Shown in pieces: positions 21,145 to 32,931 of a DNA stretch of 64,000 nt; positions within the stretch are counted from its first letter, which is position 1, and every line of letters begins with the position of its first letter. Origin of the DNA: Typha latifolia (Eukaryota; Streptophyta; Magnoliopsida; Poales; Typhaceae); contig CM034109.1 of the NCBI GenBank assembly GCA_019914945.1, positions 5,084,001 to 5,148,000 on the forward strand, in the 5' to 3' direction. The notes under the pieces are model-generated. The model made no database searches and was not told the DNA's origin. It saw only the letters and a list, made by a program, of their open reading frames with translations. A program made the translations under genes and the position numbers.

Positions 21145-24100
21145 ATGTCTAAACCATGGGGCGGAGTCGGCGCGTGGGCCCTCGAGGCCGAGCGCGCCGA
21201 GGCCGAGGAACGCGAGGCGGCTGCGGCGGCGGCGGCCGCCACGAGTGCCGCCGCTGATATTTCCCAGAGCTTCCCCAGCCTCAAGGAGGCCGCCGCCGCA
21301 GTCGGAAAACCTAAGAAGAAGAAGGCTACCCCCTTATCCCTTGCCGAGTTCGGCACATACGTCGGCCCCGCTGGGGGCCGGCGGAACCCCTCCGTGGAGC
21401 CCAGGGGCCTCACCCATGATGAAATTCTCCTCCTCCCAACTGGTCCCCGCGAGCGATCTGCAGAGGAGCTCGACCGCTCCCGCCTTGGTGGCGGCTTCCG
21501 ATCGTATGGCTACAACTCCCGGAGGACCGAAGAAGGCGAGGGTTTAGGTTCAAGGAGGCAGTATGGTGCTGGATTCGATGATGAGCAGCGGCGCGGCCCA
21601 TCGGCTAGGGTTTCTGATCTCGATCAGCCATCACGGGCGGACGAGGTGGATAATTGGGCTGCGAACAAGAAGTCTTTTGCGCCGATAGATTCCGGGAAGG
21701 GAGATCGGTATGGTTCAATGAGGAGCAACAGCAGCTCGAGGGTGGATGATGTCGATGACTGGTCTCGTGGGAAGAAGCCGATTGCTTCCAGGCACGACAG
21801 CTTTGGGTCGGGATTTAGGGATTCTTCTGGTCCATCAGATTCCGACCGTTGGTTTAGGGGAGGCAGCGGAGGAGTGAGGCCCCAAAGTGAGGAGCGAGAA
21901 AGGCCGAGACTTGTTCTTGAACCACCGAAGGGGGATGTTAGGGTTCCGAGTGAGAGTGTGAGCACTCGGCCAAGCCCATTTGGTGCTGCGAGGCCTAGAG
22001 AGGAAGTTTTGGCTGAGAAAGGATTGGATTGGAGGAAAATGGATACTGCTATTGAGGTGAAGAAGACCAGCAGGCCGACTAGTTCTCATTCTAGTAGGCC
22101 GTCTAGTGCTCAGTCAAGCAGGCCTGGCAGCCCTGCGGTTCAAGTTCTGGCAGCTGCAGGAGAAGGAGCTTCGAGGACACGGCCAAAAGTGAACCCTTTC
22201 GGTGATGCAAAGCCTCGAGAGGTTGTGTTAGAGGAGAAAGGAAAGGATTGGAGAAAGATAGACCTAGATCTAGAACATCGTGGGGTTGACAGGTTTTTAC
22301 TATACTCCCTTTTTCAAATAGCATGTTCTTGTAGTTTTTATGTTGTTCTTTTATATTATCTACTACACTTTAGCAGGAGGAACTAACACTGGTCATCTTT
22401 GTACTTCTGTCTTTTAATGATCAATGTTCTGTGACACTGTTGATTACTGTTTCGTATGTTGTTTAGTTGCTTATCTTTGCTGTTATAGAGATACCAAGAG
22501 ATGTGCTTAATTGTTTTCTGTCATCTAACGCAAATAAAATGCTTCTTAAAATCCCTTGTCTTGCCTACATTTCCTTTGTTTACCTTTTAACTATTGCATT
22601 TTGATATCCTTAATGAGCTTCATCATCAAAAGCCTCCATTTCCTGCTATTTGAAACCTCATCTTGATCGTCTTTTAGGTAGTGTATGTCATTAGCTTGTT
22701 GATGAAGGATTATGACATGATATTTTGTCTAAGGAGAATATAAGAAATGTTCATAGTTGTGATATTCCTTGTGATATATTGCCTTTAATGAAACATACTG
22801 TTTTTGTTTAGGGTGATACTGACAAACAAATGACTAAAACTTGATTGCTATGTTTCCTTTAATTTTCTGAAAATTGGCCTAGTTGTGTAATGTACAAATT
22901 GGATGATCCTTGGAGGTTTGATTTTAGGGTTCCTCTTGGCACATTTGTTATGTCAACTTAAAAGATTCAATGTTGAGTGATTATGTGACCTTTTTCCTCA
23001 TCATATCATATTATTTTTTAACAATCAAAGATTTTCTTGTTATTATTGACTACTATCTTTATCTTAACATTATGTTTGATAGGAATATTATTATTTCTTC
23101 TTAGGGCTTACTGTTTCATTTGGATTAATTTTGAGTTTAATGTTGATATTAAGGTAAACCTATTTTAGTGTAATGTAGAATACAAAATGGAACTCACTCT
23201 TCACGTTGTTGATGCATATTACCTTCATGTCTTAGACTCTTTAGTATTTTTGATGTGAAGTGATCACATTATGTTTCTTAGAGATTTAGAAGGCACACCA
23301 AGGGTGAGTGATATTAGATGAGATTTTTGTTAGTTAACATGTTATAACATGTTTGCTTTTGGATATATATTGTTGTTCTAATCTCTTAAGGTTTAGAGAA
23401 AGTGGGTGTAAAGATGGTTATAGTATATGACTTGACATTAGTAATACTGACTAAATCTCTATTTTAACTGTTTTGGTTATTGACTGATAATATATTGCCC
23501 ATTTGAGTTTTAGCTGATCACAAATAGCTATTCCTAAGTGAATGCCTGCTCTTTTGTGATTAAAAGCACTGAAGGAGGTTTCTGTAGGATAGAATTAGAC
23601 CACATCTGAAGAGTTAGATGCCTCAAATTCCAGTTTGGTAGCTACCTAAACTTCTTTGAATGTCCTTTATTTAAAAATATTATGATACTTCCAGTTTCAA
23701 GTTTTAATTAGCAAGATCAGGCAATAATTGAGAATCCTAATAGCCTGTGGTACATGCCTTGGATCTTTTTTACCTTGATTATTGTTGTGATATCACAGAT
23801 ATAAGGTTTATTGGTTTATTGAAATAAAGAAACCTTATATCCACCACTTGACATTGTGAAATTTTAAAATCCTTATGAATTGGAATTTTTCTCGATTAAA
23901 TGATCCCTTCTTAATTCCTTGGAGTGATCTCTCTTATATGATTTTGTATTTTTGTTCTGGATTTTAATTTTTTTAGAGCTGAGACTGCTGAAGAAAGGAT
24001 GATTAAAGAGCATATAAATCATCTGAAGAAAGCATTGGAAGAAGCTGAGACAAAAATGAGCGATGGTTCTGCACAAGTTTCTACAGGAATAACAAGCCTA

Positions 24101-26134
24101 CGAGAGCAGATATTTGATAAAGAGAAGGAGCTGGAGCTGTTGACAACTGAGTTGGATGACAAGGTTCGATTTGGACAGAGAACCACTGATGTTAGGCCTG
24201 GCTCAGGAGCAGGAAGGGTTACTATGTTTTCACAATCTGATGTATCAGAAGAGTCACAGAGTACAGAGTCCATGGGAAGACCTCATTCCCGTGGTGGCAT
24301 ATTAGACATGCGGGCCAAGCCAGTTGATGATAAATGGGGATTTCAGGGAGTTCAAGATAGGGGCTCTTTTGGACGCAGAAATTCAGACAGGTTTGTGCAC
24401 TTTAGCACCTTTAATGATCTGTTATTTACTTGCTATTAATTGCATCTGAAACGTCTGCTTCTCTTCTAAAGGCATATAATTTGTTGGCCTTGGTAAATAT
24501 GTGTAGTTGGTTATATCCAGGAGCACAACTATATGTGCCCTTAATGCGCCGTAGTTTTCTTTATCTTTTATTGTTACACAATGTTAAGGTATGGCCAAAG
24601 GATTGTTTTGCCATGGACATGCGCCGACACTCGGGACATCGGACATGCTCATATTCTAAAATTTTTTATTAAAAATATATTAAATGTGTGCTAGTAGCGC
24701 GCAAGGGCGTGCCGACTAGCATGTGCCGTGCCGATGGTGGCATGGCACGGCCATTGTTGACTTTACCTATGTCACCTATTGACTATTTAAGGGAATGTCT
24801 TCAAAGATCAATAACACAGATTTCGGATAATTGTACTAAAAAAACGAGCAACAATAAAGAATTCATATATTGTTGGGTAAGAATATCTTGCCTCACTATA
24901 TGTAATGTTATGTCTGCAAATATAGTGGGGCATCACAAGTTTTGTTGCCAATTTCTGAAATTGAGTTGAAATCAACCAAGAAGGTTAGGACTTTCAAGTT
25001 CCATCAATCTAATTTTGAGTTTGGGGCCAAATTTATATGGAAACAATTTCCCCCCAATTTTAGATAAAAATTCAAGCCAAATTAGGGAATTGGGGTGATC
25101 AAACTTTATGGGTAGATCTGTAAATTATTCTGCTTAAAATTTTGCACCATCTAACATGACTTAAATTCATTCATTTTTTATTTTTATTTTTTGGAATTAG
25201 GCATGGTTCTCTTGGATTACAATTCTCTTTTGAAAATAGAGAAGAGTTATGACATTGAAGTGAAACATCTGGTGAAATGAGGGGCAATCTTATGCAAAAT
25301 CCAAAATCCTTCCTCCTTTTCCGATGGTTGTCAAACTCAGTTTGTGCTTGAAATGAAATTTTTAACTTAGAGAGAGGAGCCTCTTTATGACCTGTAGACT
25401 TTAGTCATGATCCTGTTCTCAGGCTTGCTAGGCTGCCATCCCAGGGCAAGCAGCAAGCATTTTTCAGCATTTCAATATTTGATCTCACATAGTTGAACTT
25501 AGGTCTTGTTGTTCTAAATGATTGCTGACCCATAAGAAGCATGTTACTGGACTTCTGTTTATGCTTAATAAAAAGTAGAAGAATCCCTTCTTAAGTATCT
25601 GATGTTGCATTCATACCACTTACTAGGGGTGAAAATGGTTCCAATACGGATCAGATGGTAGGAACACCATATCCATATCCTCTGCTGGTATGAATACAGA
25701 TAAGGATGAAAATAGGATGTCTGAAATATTCATATTTGATTGTTAAATCAATGAGAATCAGAGTACTACTCAAATATATAACACAATATGCAAGAAAAAC
25801 ATATTATTTAGTTCACTTATAACCAACCTTTGTTCTATTTTTATATCACTGTCTACATTGGCCAGTATTCTGGTGGTCATTTATATTTTTGCAGCTAAAA
25901 GGCCACCAGAGTACTGGCTAAATGTAAGTATAACTGAAAACATTTTGGCTTATGAGAACAGAGGTAATTTTGATAAGGTCTTTTTGAAGTAGTTTACATC
26001 TCAGTAATACTATTTCTTAGTACACTGAGCTGTTTATTTCAGTAACTCCGTTTCTTGCTAATACACAGCTGTTCATATCTTTTTTGCCTCCTTCCATTTT
26101 TTGTTTCAGGTCAAGGTCCAGGGAGAGATGGTGA
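21145..26134 (+). CDS. EIF4B: Eukaryotic translation initiation factor 4B (plant eIF4B), 3 coding exons
   Basis: Plant eIF4B stimulates the RNA helicase activity of eIF4A/eIF4F during scanning and binds RNA and PABP in the cytosol. Exons are 21145-22292, 23977-24390 and 26110-26134, joined at phase-2 GT-AG junctions, giving 528 residues, normal for the family. MSKPWGGVGAWALEAERAEA is the diagnostic plant eIF4B N-terminus, and the ATG is the first in frame. An Ala-rich segment and a KPKKKK cluster follow, then LAEFGTYVG. Two repeats of the type NPFG-A-PRE-VL-EKG-DWRK lie at about residues 276-300 and 346-377. Exon 2 supplies a charged helical region (LREQIFDKEKELELL). The last coding exon adds only RSRSRERW. 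It was placed by splice consensus and frame and is less certain than exons 1-2. Introns are 1.68 kb and 1.72 kb. Confidence 0.9.
22293..23976 (+). other. Intron 1 of eIF4B
   Basis: GT at 22293 and AG at 23975-23976, with a T-rich tract before the acceptor. AT-rich, with no embedded gene or clear TE seen. Reading past the donor reaches a stop at 22386, so the spliced form is required. Confidence 0.8.
24391..26109 (+). other. Intron 2 of eIF4B, with repeat insertions
   Basis: GT at 24391 and AG at 26108-26109. A stretch at about 24585-24760 is locally rich in GCC/GGC words ('cgtgccgatggtggcatggcac') and looks like a degraded repeat. 25626 starts 'taggggtgaaaatgg', a repeat terminus seen again inverted at 57151. 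A hairpin is at 25855-25924. No coding sequence is seen. Confidence 0.7.
25855..25924. repeat. Foldback sequence in eIF4B intron 2
   Basis: The left arm 'acattggccagtattctgg' (25855 on) pairs with the right arm ending at 25924 ('ccagagtactggctaaatgt'), about 28 bp with a few mismatches and a loop of about 13-15 bases. It could be a short MITE remnant or a small hairpin RNA. Nothing shows that it is processed. Confidence 0.55.
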
Positions 26135-26770
26135 AAGCTGTTCGTAGAATCCTTCTATATGATCATTCTCTTTCCACTCCCTCTCTTGTGTTTTGGGACT
26201 ATAAACGTGTTATTTAGTTTTTTTTCTTCTTTTTCCTTTTAGTCAGTATTTCCCTTTGTTCCCTATGGAAGAGTGGCGAGAATCACAGGTAATGGAGGTT
26301 ACTTCTCGTCGCATGATTTATTTTACCTTGATGTGGTGTATTTGGATTCTTTTTTCCATGTCAAGGCAAGCGGCAGTAGCCTTTGAGACTAATTATAAAG
26401 TACTGTCCTGTAAGGATACAAGTTTTTTATATATTTACCAGAGATCTTTAAGGCCACGTGTTATGTATTAAGACTTCTGCATGCAGTGCTTTTATACATT
26501 GAATTACTTACCCAGATTATGGAGCTCATTTTATTGTTCACAATTTCGTTCTTGTTGAAAATGATATGATCTGGTTTTGAAACGAAAAGCTTTTATTCAA
26601 ACAAATGGTGGCAGTAGATACAGGACAAAATCATTTCAGCTGTTATTATAGTTTCGGCCTTTAAATTGGACTCAATTTGTATTGGTCTTCAGAAGTTTTC
26701 TACGGTCATTGAGTTTTTGACTTAGACGCCTTTTTTATTGTTTTTATTAAAATTGATTGCTATTGCTCTT
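26135..26770 (+). other. eIF4B 3' UTR and downstream DNA
   Basis: T-rich DNA after the eIF4B stop, including a short non-conserved ORF at 26256-26471. The transcript end is not identified. No other gene is seen. Confidence 0.4.
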
Positions 26771-27029
26771 TAAATTTATTACTAAATGAGGTCTAGTTTA
26801 CTAGTTTTAATAAAAATACTAAACTAATTAATATTTTTATTGTCATTTGTCAAGCAATTTTTTTTAACTGCTGAAAGATTAAGTTAAAAGAATTTATATA
26901 TATAAGAAACTAATCAATTCAACATTTTAGGAGCAGATAAAAATGTTGAACTAATAAATATTTTTATTTATCTCAGTATAGTATTTTTATTAGGTCTAAT
27001 AAATTAGACCTCGTTTGATAATAAGTTTA
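26771..27029. mobile_element. MITE-like inverted repeat
   Basis: The left arm (26771-26820, 'actaaatgaggtctagttta...') and the reverse complement of the right arm (26980-27029, 'atcaaacgaggtctaattta...') match over about 50 bp at about 80%. The unit is about 260 bp, AT-rich and non-coding, in the size range of MITEs. The exact ends and target duplication are not resolved, so the superfamily is not assigned. Confidence 0.6.
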
Positions 27030-28920
27030 GAAATTAGCCTATAAAAAATTAGAACAGAATTAGTTGGTAAAAAACTCAAGCGTCTACGTGTAACAATAGT
27101 AGTCACGGAAAAATATACATCCTATTCATCTGGTGCTCATATATAAATATAGTAGGTTTTTCTGGGACCTCCAAGACTAGGTCCAAACAAGAAACTTCTG
27201 TGAATAACAGAATGCTGTTTCTATCTATCTATATCTCACTATTAATGATATATACAAGTCATACACGGACAGTGAACTATATGGATATTTATTAGCCAAA
27301 CCCTACAATTTTGTATTTAATTACCTAAAACCACCCTGTCACTAGCCTGCCTAACCTAGAGTTACCATTTTTAATGACAAATTTTGATACTTAGGTATTT
27401 TCAATTTTCAAAATATCTTACACATATAAGGCTGTCAAAATAGCTCGTGAGCTCGACTAGGCTCAGAATAGTGATCGAGCCAAATTAGACTTGGCTCATT
27501 TGAGCTCTGCTATTAGCTTAATGTATATATTTTTAATATAATATAATATATGTATTCTATGTTCAATCTCAAATAAAATGATCTAGGTTCAAATCCTAGG
27601 TTTTACAAATGAAAAAAGAATTAATTGGATCACTTCAGTCACCACATTGGAAGCTAAGAAATGAGAATACCTTTTATATCTACTAACTTCTTAAAAAGTA
27701 TAAATATTGTAGTTATGACAATGTTCGAGTCTTTGGTTTATAAGATTACAATCACCGACGTTCGACTAGTGGCCAAATAGATGTCGAGTAATTTGTGCTT
27801 TTTTACTTGATCTTATCCATCAAAAGTTGGGATCTCTCCATCTATTTAAGGAAATGTTTAGGGCTATCACATTCGGATCTCTCACAACATTGAGAAGCTT
27901 TAACACCCTCCAAGAGCAAGGAGAGAAGAGAGAGATCTAATATCATGCAAGGTTCTTTATCATGGAGCTTTGAAGAAGCCTTTTGGGGCTGAACTGGTTT
28001 ACCACTACCACCACCAGAGTTGAGTAGAAGAAAGCCTGTACTTAGGTTGCGAACCAACAAGGAGGCACTAGAGAAGATTGAGTATTTAACTGACGCATAA
28101 GGTCCGGACAAGTATTCTCCAAGAAGGAGGCTTAAGCTCCCATATGTTATCGACATAGTATGTGTGGTTAGTATGAGTAGAGTTATAAGTAGTTAGTATC
28201 AAAGAATCCTCTTGATTCGTGGTTTTCCTCTCTTATGAGAATGAGGGAAATTTCTATGTGTATCGTGTTATTTGCATTCTGATGCCTTAACTTATATCTT
28301 ATTAGCTTAGTTTCTCATCTTGCATATCTTGTATTTAACTCATAGCACTTAACCTAAATAGTAGAATATTACAAACTATCATAATCCCCACGTCTCAAAA
28401 AGAAGTCAAGATAGCATAAATCCCCTCTTTGACTAGTTTTAGTATTCTTTCTCCTAAGATGGTCGTGCTGGTCTGGTCAGCACTTATCATGTCGGCGACA
28501 TACCAGCATGTGGCACGAGGGCTGTTGCACAGCACCTCTCCTAACAGCTTTGTAGCTCACCGTCGACCAGCCAACACTGCTTCCTGTCGACCTCATCGTC
28601 GTCATTCTCTGCCGTTTCGTTGCCCCTGAATCTGCAACTTAAGTTTCTATTTCACCTGATCCAATCTGACCCACCACTCCCTCCTCGTCAGTCTAATAGA
28701 GCATCCCGCCGCATGGGATTGGCGGCTCGAGCTCAGGGCCGACGAGACGGTGGCGAACGGCTACGACGAGGTCAGCGAAGAACGACAACGGCTAGTCAAC
28801 AACAAGTAGCGAGCAACGAAAAGTGAAAATAAGAAGTCTCCCTCATCTTTTTCTCTCCCTCTCTTGCGGCACGGCACGGCTGGCACTACCAGCATGTGCC
28901 ATAGCATGAAATATTTCTCA
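27030..28920. other. Gene-poor repeat-derived region
   Basis: No gene is supported. At about 27426-27530 repeated 'gctcgtgagctcg'-type words suggest an old repeat. 27840-28160 reads on the minus strand as a 104-aa ORF without recognisable domains. 28400-28880 is GC-richer and ends with 'cggcacggcacggc', comparable in composition to 24700-24750. I cannot assign any of these to a family. Confidence 0.35.
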
Positions 28921-28929
28921 TTTATTTTT

Positions 28930-29140
28930 CACGCAAATATTTTTATATAAGGTTGAATGAGATTGATGATAAGAACTAGAAAGATATAATCTATGAATGC
29001 CATCAATCAAAATTTCAGAACCAACAAATTGGGAATTAAAATAAAGAGTGTAACTTCAACTATTGAAATTAATTAAATAACCAACTTCGTCTAATCTAGC
29101 AATAGAAATTAAGTTCTTAGTATATTTAGGTTAGGCTTTA
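28930..29140 (-). pseudogene. Ty1/copia protease-integrase linker fragment
   Basis: Read on the minus strand, the sequence gives PKYTKNLISIARLDEVGYL followed, after a stop, by GSEILIDGIHRLYL. This matches the copia pattern NLISVGQL...GY.V.F... then the pre-integrase GLY-L motif. It is the continuation of the protease fragment at 31020-31260, separated from it by LTR insertions. The element is dead. Confidence 0.6.
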
Positions 29141-29379
29141 TTTGTATTTATATAATTAAAAAAATTATATTTTAAAATATAATTTATATTTATATAATGT
29201 GTTTAAATTTTATGTATGAGCATATACACAAGTTATAAAATATTTGATAAAAAATATTAAAGTGAAAGATTAATTTTAAAATCGAAGTGCTCAAACTATG
29301 TCATAAAGTTCGAAATAAAATGAAAAAATACCCAAAGGCATAGAAACTATCACTTTACATTCAACTATCTAGTTTGTCG

Positions 29380-30056
29380 TGATGCGAACTGAGTCAGATC
29401 GGATCATATCATGTGAACATTAAGCAAAATGGATTGAGCTTTTAATTTATTCATGCTTGTGTAAACCCTTAAGGCAAGTCTAGTTAAATCATGTAAGCCA
29501 CTAAGGTAAGTTTAATTAAGTTATGTAAGCTAGTAAAGCAAGTTCAATTAAATCATGATAAGCCTCTAAGTCAAGTTCTAGTTCGAGTCATATAAGCTTT
29601 TAGGGCTAAGTCTGAGTAGAACTCATTGTATCTGACCTCTATATATAGAGGGGCTGGGCTTCTTTATTAATTAATCCAATCATTCAAATATCCAAGCATT
29701 GAGAATTAATTGAGTTTAGTTATTTTTTTATTATTATATTTATCATTTTTATCATAGGAGTATATCGTAACCATAGAACCCTTCCAACCACCCAAACCCT
29801 AGCCACTACCTTCCTCGAGTAGCCACCACACAATACGGCCATCCATCACCACCCTTGGTCGTTCGCCACCCTCCGACGACCACCGCAACGTCGGATATTT
29901 ACCATTCTGGCCCCATCTGATATTGCTCCACTCTTTTATTTATATATTTTTATCTATACCCCTAATTTAGGTAAAACTAGAGCCATTAAAACCCTAACGA
30001 GGCTACCATCGCCTAAATTTTTTATGTCCAAATTGGTCAAGATCTAGTTTGTAACA
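29380..30056 (+). mobile_element. Solo LTR related to element B
   Basis: 677 bp, TGATGCGAAC...GTTTGTAACA. Start, end and internal landmarks (a 'tacggccatccaccacc'-like stretch and 'cggatatttaccattct') match the LTRs of element B (38878-39555 and 43454-44298). It is flanked by TGTCG (29375-29379) and TGTTG (30057-30061), a 5-bp duplication with one change. No internal region is attached. Confidence 0.85.
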
Positions 30057-30061
30057 TGTTG

Positions 30062-31000
30062 TTCGAATGGGGTGTTCAAACTGCATTCGAAAATACAGAG
30101 ACAGATTCTCGGGCATTCGAAGTCACCTTGTAGTTGTTCAAAGCGTGTTCGAAAATATAAAGACCTATTTTTAGCAATTTGAAAGTAGTTGGAATTCAAG
30201 TCAATCATTCAAATAGGCACAATTGGCATTCGAATGCACCACAAAGATTTTGCAAAATCTAGGATTCCATGAGATTAAATTTGACTTGAATTTAACTTTA
30301 TCTCTAAGTTGTACTTTTCTTATCTCCAAGAAATATACTTATTTTATCTCTAAAGATATTTACCTTAATATAACCCTAGGTAGGATCGTCAATTATTAAT
30401 TTGGAGATCATCTTTTAGAGAGGTTGTCTATAATTATTTTGATATCATTTTTAGAGACTATTAAAGATCACTTATCTACTTTAGACGGATCATGCTGAAT
30501 CATTCTCAACTCTATGCATTTACAATAGATCTTGAAGAACTACATCACGAGAGTTAATGAGACAAAAGAATCAATTGATCAACCTCGAGGGTCACTAAGG
30601 TCTAGAATCCTTTCACAACAAGCAGTGTGTCATGGAGTCTAGCAAGTAAGGTTAGTACAAATTGAGTCATGCAAATCTGTGGGTGATTTGTAAGCTTCTT
30701 ATCAACTACTATAAGTTTTAGTGATTGATTTCGATCCGAATATGCATTCGTGATTTTTTACCCGATTTTAGGTTTTTTCACGTAAAACTTTTATGTTTGC
30801 GATCATCTTTTTTACACATTATTTTTCACATATTATTATTGATAGTGTGTAGTATATCCTATCTATGATGATAGTTATTTTGGTTTTTCACATGGGAATA
30901 TAAAAAGTGTATTCAAAACCTAAATAAATGTTGATGTCTAAAATAAGTCTAAATATCCCAATAAACTCCACATGTGAGCGTATCCTATTTATATATATAA
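30062..31000 (+). mobile_element. F-family copia LTR fragment (+ orientation)
   Basis: It has repeated TTCGAA-type words (30063-30240), then a stretch matching the reverse complement of 47900-48200, for example 'cctcgagggtcactaagg' and 'gattgatttcgatccgaat', and 'ttcacgtaaaactttta'. The right limit near 31000 is approximate. It separates two parts of a minus-strand copia element, so it probably inserted into it. The LTR start is probably left of the B solo LTR. Confidence 0.5.
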
Positions 31001-31019
31001 TACATTACTTATTCTCTAT

Positions 31020-31260
31020 TCGAGATTTTGCATAGTTGTAGAGACACGGATTGTACCACTATAATCAATCCACGAAGAATAGTAGAGAACATAAATCATA
31101 TTTTCAATTGACACACAAGAGCTATGTTGTTATCTTTCTTGGCAAGCCATATTTTTGGGAGTCCTTAACGTGTACACTCTTCTTAAAAAATTTGCATTAT
31201 TGAATTTCTAGGCTGCTTATTATTAGATCCAGAGGATCCATCTTGATTCTTGGCAACTGA
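31020..31260 (-). pseudogene. Ty1/copia gag-protease junction fragment
   Basis: The minus strand reads WIDYSGTIRVSTTMQNLE, matching the copia protease active-site pattern W.IDSGAT.HV..TMQ, with the Asp displaced. Upstream in the same direction are degraded remains of the zinc-knuckle region (KYGLPRK, LLC). Frameshifts are present. It is probably the same dead element as 28930-29140. Confidence 0.55.
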
Positions 31261-31739
31261 ACTATAAGGGTAATTATTTTATAATGACAAATTTGTAAAC
31301 AAAATTACATGTATTTGAGTAGTACAAACTAAATTCAAATGTATGTTCAAATCACAACTTATAAAAGATCAGGTTGTGCCAAGGAATCTAATAAAAGTTT
31401 GAAGAAAAGCAAATTCAGCATGCAGTTTTAGAATCTTGTCCGGAAGAGAGTCAGTGATGTTTGGATGCTAGCACAAGAATACTTAAGAAAACTTAAATGA
31501 CATTTGAACAACATTCAATGGCGTCCAGACATAATGCACACTTTAGAAAAGGAATATTTAAAAATAAGTTCAGACTTGGAATTTCCTTTTGTGGTTTCTC
31601 CTAGTATGAACTATAGATATTTCTCACCTCTATTTAAAGGATCGATCTTGCGAACTTCCTATCCTCGTGAATTAGATGAAGATATCCAACATAAGGAGAA
31701 CTCAAGGAACTTCTAGTAAGAATCTTAGAGTTCTCAGTA
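31261..31739. other. Unassigned AT-rich stretch
   Basis: It contains a 70-codon open frame on + (31504-31716) without a recognisable domain. It may be further copia-internal or LTR sequence. I see nothing that supports a gene. Confidence 0.3.
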
Positions 31740-32931
31740 GATGTGACCCGACAAAGGGTTGCACCGAAATTAACCTAGGACAACAAAAGGGTTTCCCAGC
31801 TGTGGTATAGAAGTGGCGCACATCGAGCCTAGTATGTGCGCACCAGACCTAGTATGTGTGCACTGGCTTTGGCTAATGACAAGTAGGGTCTTGAACTTCT
31901 AGAAGCATTGCGCATTAGGATCAGGGAATCCGCACTAAAGCGGGGTTGGTGTGCATGGTTGGGTTGTTTTAGATTGCTAGTATGGATGGGTCTATAGGTA
32001 GTGCATCTAGGGATTGTAGGAGGCTGATTAGTAGTGGAGAGACCCAAGGTAGGGTATTGGAAGGGCTTACATTGGATATTGAAGGATCTAGGGTTTAGAT
32101 ATTATAGATGAATTTGATAGAAATTTTATGAATGGTAGGCAAAGGCATCGAATAGATTTTCTAAGTTAGATATGTACATAGCTAAAAAGAGGGCCAACGT
32201 CACGAGGGGAAAGACACAAAGGGGAGAGGATAGCTAAGATTAGGGGGAGGTTATAGGTAGGAGAGATAGAGAGAGAGTGATCATTCAAAATTTAAATAAT
32301 TAATACTTAAGGCATTGTTTACTTTAGGAATAATGTTAATTCTGGAATACGTATTCCTCTCTGTTATTCCCAAAATGAGGTCTTTATTCTAGAAATAAAT
32401 ATTCTTGTGTTCATTTGTATTCTAAAATAAGGGTGTAATAATTATTTTTGATGTAATATAAAATAAAAATGTTTTGTTTCTTATGAAATTACCATGAATA
32501 CTCTTTGATTTGATATAAAGTAGGTCAATAGGATATATATCAAGAATAAATTAGTAATTGAGTTTGTATGTGATATAAAATATAATTTTAATGAATAATA
32601 TTTATATTCTAGAATGAGGATATTATAGTATTAAGCTATTATTCTGGAATAAAAAAAAGTTATTTCTAAAGTGAATGGGGGGGCTAAGATTAATATAAGC
32701 TATAAGAAACTTTCCTAACTAGCTTCATATCTATCTTTTATTAGATCCTGATTCTACCTTATATAGAATCTGAATGTGACTAAAGTCTTAAATACTAAAA
32801 ATGTAGATCACAACATTATCAAATGTATCTTTCTAATGTCATAATTCTAACTAGTTATTGTTATAGAGCTACGTAGACTATAAATTATTATTATTCGAGG
32901 AGTCAAACTAGTTTGGACTCAAACCGTAACA
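31740..32931 (-). mobile_element. 3' LTR of inverted gypsy remnant H (approximate), with MITE inside
   Basis: The minus-strand start TGTTACGG is at 32931, directly after a gypsy Pol end plus PPT-like text. A TATATAAGG-type promoter motif lies about 170 bp inside on the minus strand (about 32756-32764), and a CT-rich leader follows. A Tourist-like MITE is inserted at 32311-32684. The left end is not defined. Confidence 0.45.
32311..32684. mobile_element. Tourist-like (PIF/Harbinger) MITE
   Basis: 374 bp, flanked by TAA (32308-32310 and 32685-32687), the 3-bp target of PIF/Harbinger elements. Its left end 'ggcattgtttactttagg' matches the reverse complement of the right end (gccccccc-attcactttag) over about 25 bp with mismatches. 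A second inner inverted block 'attctggaata' occurs at both ends. There is no coding capacity, so it would move only with a transposase supplied in trans. Confidence 0.75.

Noticed and set aside
21132..21413. Minus-strand ORF opposite eIF4B exon 1
   Set aside because: Antisense shadow of a GC-rich, Ala-coding exon.
27842..28156. 104-aa minus-strand ORF
   Set aside because: No domain, and lies in repeat-derived DNA.
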